A stretch of DNA of 64,000 bases from Sapria himalayana (Eukaryota; Streptophyta; Magnoliopsida; Malpighiales; Rafflesiaceae), in the NCBI GenBank assembly GCA_029783825.1, contig JAREIK010000506.1, positions 574,502 to 638,501 on the forward strand, read 5' to 3'. Under the pieces are notes generated by a model that was not told where the DNA came from, did no database searches, and was given only the letters and a program-made list of their open reading frames with translations. Positions 60,701-64,000 of the stretch are shown piece by piece (position 1 is the first letter of the stretch; each line of letters opens with the position of its first letter). The position numbers were made by a program, and so were the translations under genes.

Positions 60701-63700
60701 ACAACATTATGGCAAACAATTCCTTCAAAGTCTTGGCTTTTTTTTCTAATTAAAAAGTTACAACTATTGTGGCCTCTTCATGTAACTTCTATGATGATAT
60801 TTCTTCTATAACACTAAATTCATGGCTCTAAAAAATTACTATAATTTTTTCATGTAGCTTATGATAGATTATTTTTTCTATAGCATCCAATTTGTAGCTC
60901 TATAAAACTATAATGACGTGGGGCAAAAATTTTAGAAAAGTAGTTAGGTTGAATCTGCTATTCTTTTATGCTTGGGAATGATTCAAATATAAATACTCAG
61001 TGTAATATTTATTTTCACAACAATCATACTTCATCTTAGAACTAGCAAAAAAAAATCTTAAGTTGTCTCCTAAACAGTACTATGCTTAATGCTCATAGAT
61101 AAACCTTCAAAATTATTTCTCTATTAGAGATCTTTATTGTCCATGCTAGCTTATCTATATACTCTTTTACTTCTTTATTTCTTGTACTTTTGGTATTAGT
61201 AGTATAAGCTAGATAAGTGATTATCTCGATACTCTCATACACAAAAATAGTTCGAATGGGGTTCTTCTTTGTTTTCTCCCTTACTTTAACATAGTCAAGT
61301 GTTTTGGTTTTTTTAGCCTCATGTTCATACTCCTCCACAAATTTCTTTATTTTAGCCACCAAAATTTTTAGGATCACTTCTCCTTCTTCTAAGTGAACAA
61401 TTTAGGTTATATCTTTGATTTTTTCTACAAGATTTTCTACCACAAGCATCTATATAGTAGCCATAGAGACTTCATTACTTACTTCATCTTTTCCTCTTTG
61501 AACAATTGAGGTCATATTTTTCATTTACTCTTCAAAATTTTCTACCATCAATCTCTTGATATTATGCATGGAAATTTATCACTTGCTTCATCTTCTTCAA
61601 TGAACAATTTAGGAAATTTTATCACTTGTTGGGAAATAATTGAGAAACAAAATTTGCTTTTCAAATGTCTACTAGTGTCCACTCCACTTTGAGTGACCAT
61701 GGAACTAGCATTTTCTTATCTCAGATATCATGTTTCCATGGTGTTATAAGAATGTTATAGCACTACTAATTAGTTCGAGCATAAAATTTATGATTTTCCT
61801 TTTTTTGAGGATAAGAGTCGAGACCTCGAGGAATTGTCATACTCGAGTATTGTCCTCCATAACTTTGTGTCGGTTTTGAATAATTATTGTGACTTTTACC
61901 TAAATAGTTTTGGCTCTAAAATTTTTTATTTCGCAAAAGGTATAGCTTTATAAAAAGGTCATGAATCTTACTTGAGACTAGCAAACCATATTAAAAATAA
62001 CATCATGATGCTTGAACTTGGTTGTGACCTTGAGTGTTAATGTGGTACTTGGTTGTTGTGATGTAAAATTAATATCACAACCATTTAAATTTCATGATAA
62101 GAGAATTTAACTTCATTATAATATCGTGTGATTAGGAATGCATTGCATGATAAGAGAATTGTGCTATGGTTTCAGTTTCCGCCAATAATATATAATAAAA
62201 CAATGAAAGACTCGGTATTCTATTATATTTGTTAAACGCCTTCAAAAACCTATTAATTTCATGATTATTCATTAAAACTTTCCAAAAATTCAAAGTTAAG
62301 AAATTAATTTATGATTTCTTTATTTCATGCATACATAACATCATAATGAATCAAAATACATTTAAATATTTGGTAGTTTGAACATCGAACAAGCTATATG
62401 TGGGAACCAAAATCAAGAGATTTTACTAAAGTTCAAAAAGAAGAGATTTGGAGAAATTAGATATTTCATAGTTAGAAGGTGCTCATGAGACCTCATTCAG
62501 ATCTACTACAGTCTAAGAGGTAGGAATTCTTCCTACTTGAGTTATGTAGGACTTCTTCCGATCAACTACAGTTTAATTTCATTCTATAAGCTGAAATTTT
62601 TAAATGAGTTATGTAGGGAGCATTTTCCTATTTCTCTAAGTATTTGTGTGTTATTTATTTTTGGAATGTCCAAGATTAAGGACAAAAATTGGGTAAAAAA
62701 GATCTATAGGTGTTTTGGGGGACTTCTTGTCAAATCTTCTCTAGAACTAGAGTTTTTGTTTAGGCAGTAGTTTGGCCTTTAGATTTCCAACTTGGATGAT
62801 TCTAATTGAAGATGCAATTTAAAAAATATACATTTGCAAATGTCTAAAAGATATTTAAAACCAATTCCCACTTATAGAGCCTTTATTTTGAGGTTTAAGT
62901 TATAAGACTAGTTATATCCCTAGTACATAAGCAATTTTTTTTTGTTTGGGTTGTAAGTTGAGTTATATTGATCCAAATGAGTTGATACAAATGTTTAATT
63001 AATGAAGACAAGTAGAGTAATAATTAGTAAGAAGGTCGCATTGACTAAAAAATTTTACTTACAAGATCAATATTATAGGTAAATTTAGATGAGGGAGATA
63101 CCTCCTACTATTCAGGTAGAATTGGTTAAAATGTAAACTTCTATCTAACTTTCAAACATGATAATTATGTGACATAAATAATTCTATTTCCATGAGAGAA
63201 TTATGATCATATGAATTGACTTGTAATATATATTGAAATTAAATATTATTTAAAAATTATATGCATGTGAAGTAATAATTAAAGATACATGATAAAGTAT
63301 ATGGTACAAATGGGTAGCATTGTTTTCATTCATATGCGGCATGATATTGACTTGAAATAGTACATTATATTTTATATGCAAAAGGATATCACATTAAAAG
63401 GGTGTAAATGTATGATTATGAACAATCATCCTACTTGGTAATTGATGGGTGGGCTTAGTTGAGTTGGAGGATCTCTAATAGAGTAGTATAGTGCACAACA
63501 TGAGAAATTAGTGCATGAATAATAGCAACTAGGATTTGATTCTTTCTCATGTGAAAGACTAGAACTAGTTCAAGCATATCTAATGGGAAAAGTCCCAAAA
63601 GTATTGGAAAGAACATGAAGTCATGTGGTCAGACCCCAAAAATCTAGTTCCAACAAAACACATAAATTATGATTTTTAAAATGATCATTTGAAATGGTTA

Positions 63701-64000
63701 CATCAATAAAAGTTTTGATTTATAAACAAATAACTTTTATTTCAAAGTATTCATTTGATATGTTCAACAAAATTTTGTTGCACATTGGCATGTGTAATGC
63801 TTGGGGGGGGGGGGGGGGGGGGGGCACTAAGCATTTGGTTCATGATACATATTTGAGTCTCATCTCATTTAATATCAAATAAAAGTATATTTTAAAAAGC
63901 ACATTTTAACTTGGAATGTGAGTGCAAAGAATGAACATGACAATTGCATGTGTACTTAGATAGGGAGTAGCACCTGGAAGAGTCTTTTATATTGGGCATG
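57769..64000 (-). other. Upstream GBPL intron (at least 6.2 kb, incomplete)
   Basis: No further GBPL exon could be recognised between 57,769 and the window end, so this is presumed to be intron reaching past 64,000. It is AT-rich with no clear transposon ends. The open frame at 61093-61377 on the minus strand (charged, Lys-rich) lies in a stretch with repeated EE(G/D)EV-type words and I do not recognise it. A 22-bp poly(G) run is near the end. Confidence 0.55.
63803..63824. repeat. Poly(G) run of 22
   Basis: An uninterrupted run of 22 G residues in AT-rich DNA. The exact length may be affected by sequencing error. Confidence 0.9.

Noticed and set aside
61093..61377. Lys-rich minus-strand ORF of 94 codons considered as a GBPL exon
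   Set aside because: No match to the GBPL GTPase or helical domain and no good splice sites in the right phase.

Overview
The window is nuclear DNA of a flowering plant. The evidence is spliceosomal genes of plant-only type (a NAC transcription factor and a plant guanylate-binding-protein-like gene), very AT-rich non-coding DNA full of decayed Copia, hAT and MITE-type elements, and many microsatellites. There are no bacterial-style operons, CRISPR arrays or phage genes. Very large transposon-filled introns occur in lineages such as orchids, palms or lotus, but the sequence does not let me name the species.

Layout. 1-11.4 kb is repeat-rich DNA without an intact gene. It holds a decayed Copia polyprotein (about 5.9-7.7 kb), a MITE-like inverted-repeat element (8.1-8.6 kb) and a 0.96-kb terminal-inverted-repeat element carrying a GC-rich 22-bp minisatellite (10.26-11.2 kb). 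A CT-rich leader region (11.6-11.8 kb) precedes a three-exon NAC gene of the SND2/SND3 type on the plus strand (12,081-13,412). It is convergent with a minus-strand GBPL3-like gene whose stop codon is at 14,365-14,367.

Most of the rest of the window is that one gene. I could assemble five 3' exons: 57,646-57,768, 24,914-24,999, 24,215-24,827, 24,018-24,095 and 14,365-15,405. They join in frame to 646 C-terminal residues. The GTPase-domain exons are not seen and should lie beyond position 64,000. Two adjacent coding exons are separated by a 32.6-kb intron, another intron is 8.6 kb, and one 86-bp intron appears to use a GC-AG splice pair.

The 32.6-kb intron is a transposon graveyard. It contains a complete-ended but frame-broken 3.65-kb hAT element with 14-bp terminal inverted repeats and a perfect 8-bp target duplication, several short GC-rich hAT-like elements (TAGAGGTGTCAAA termini, GGCACGGC-rich interiors, 8-bp target duplications), a second type of hAT-like MITE, a near-perfect 103-bp-arm palindrome, Copia reverse-transcriptase and primer-binding-site remnants, and local tandem duplications. 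No new multi-gene system is evident. The most unusual things are the intron architecture and the nested non-autonomous elements.
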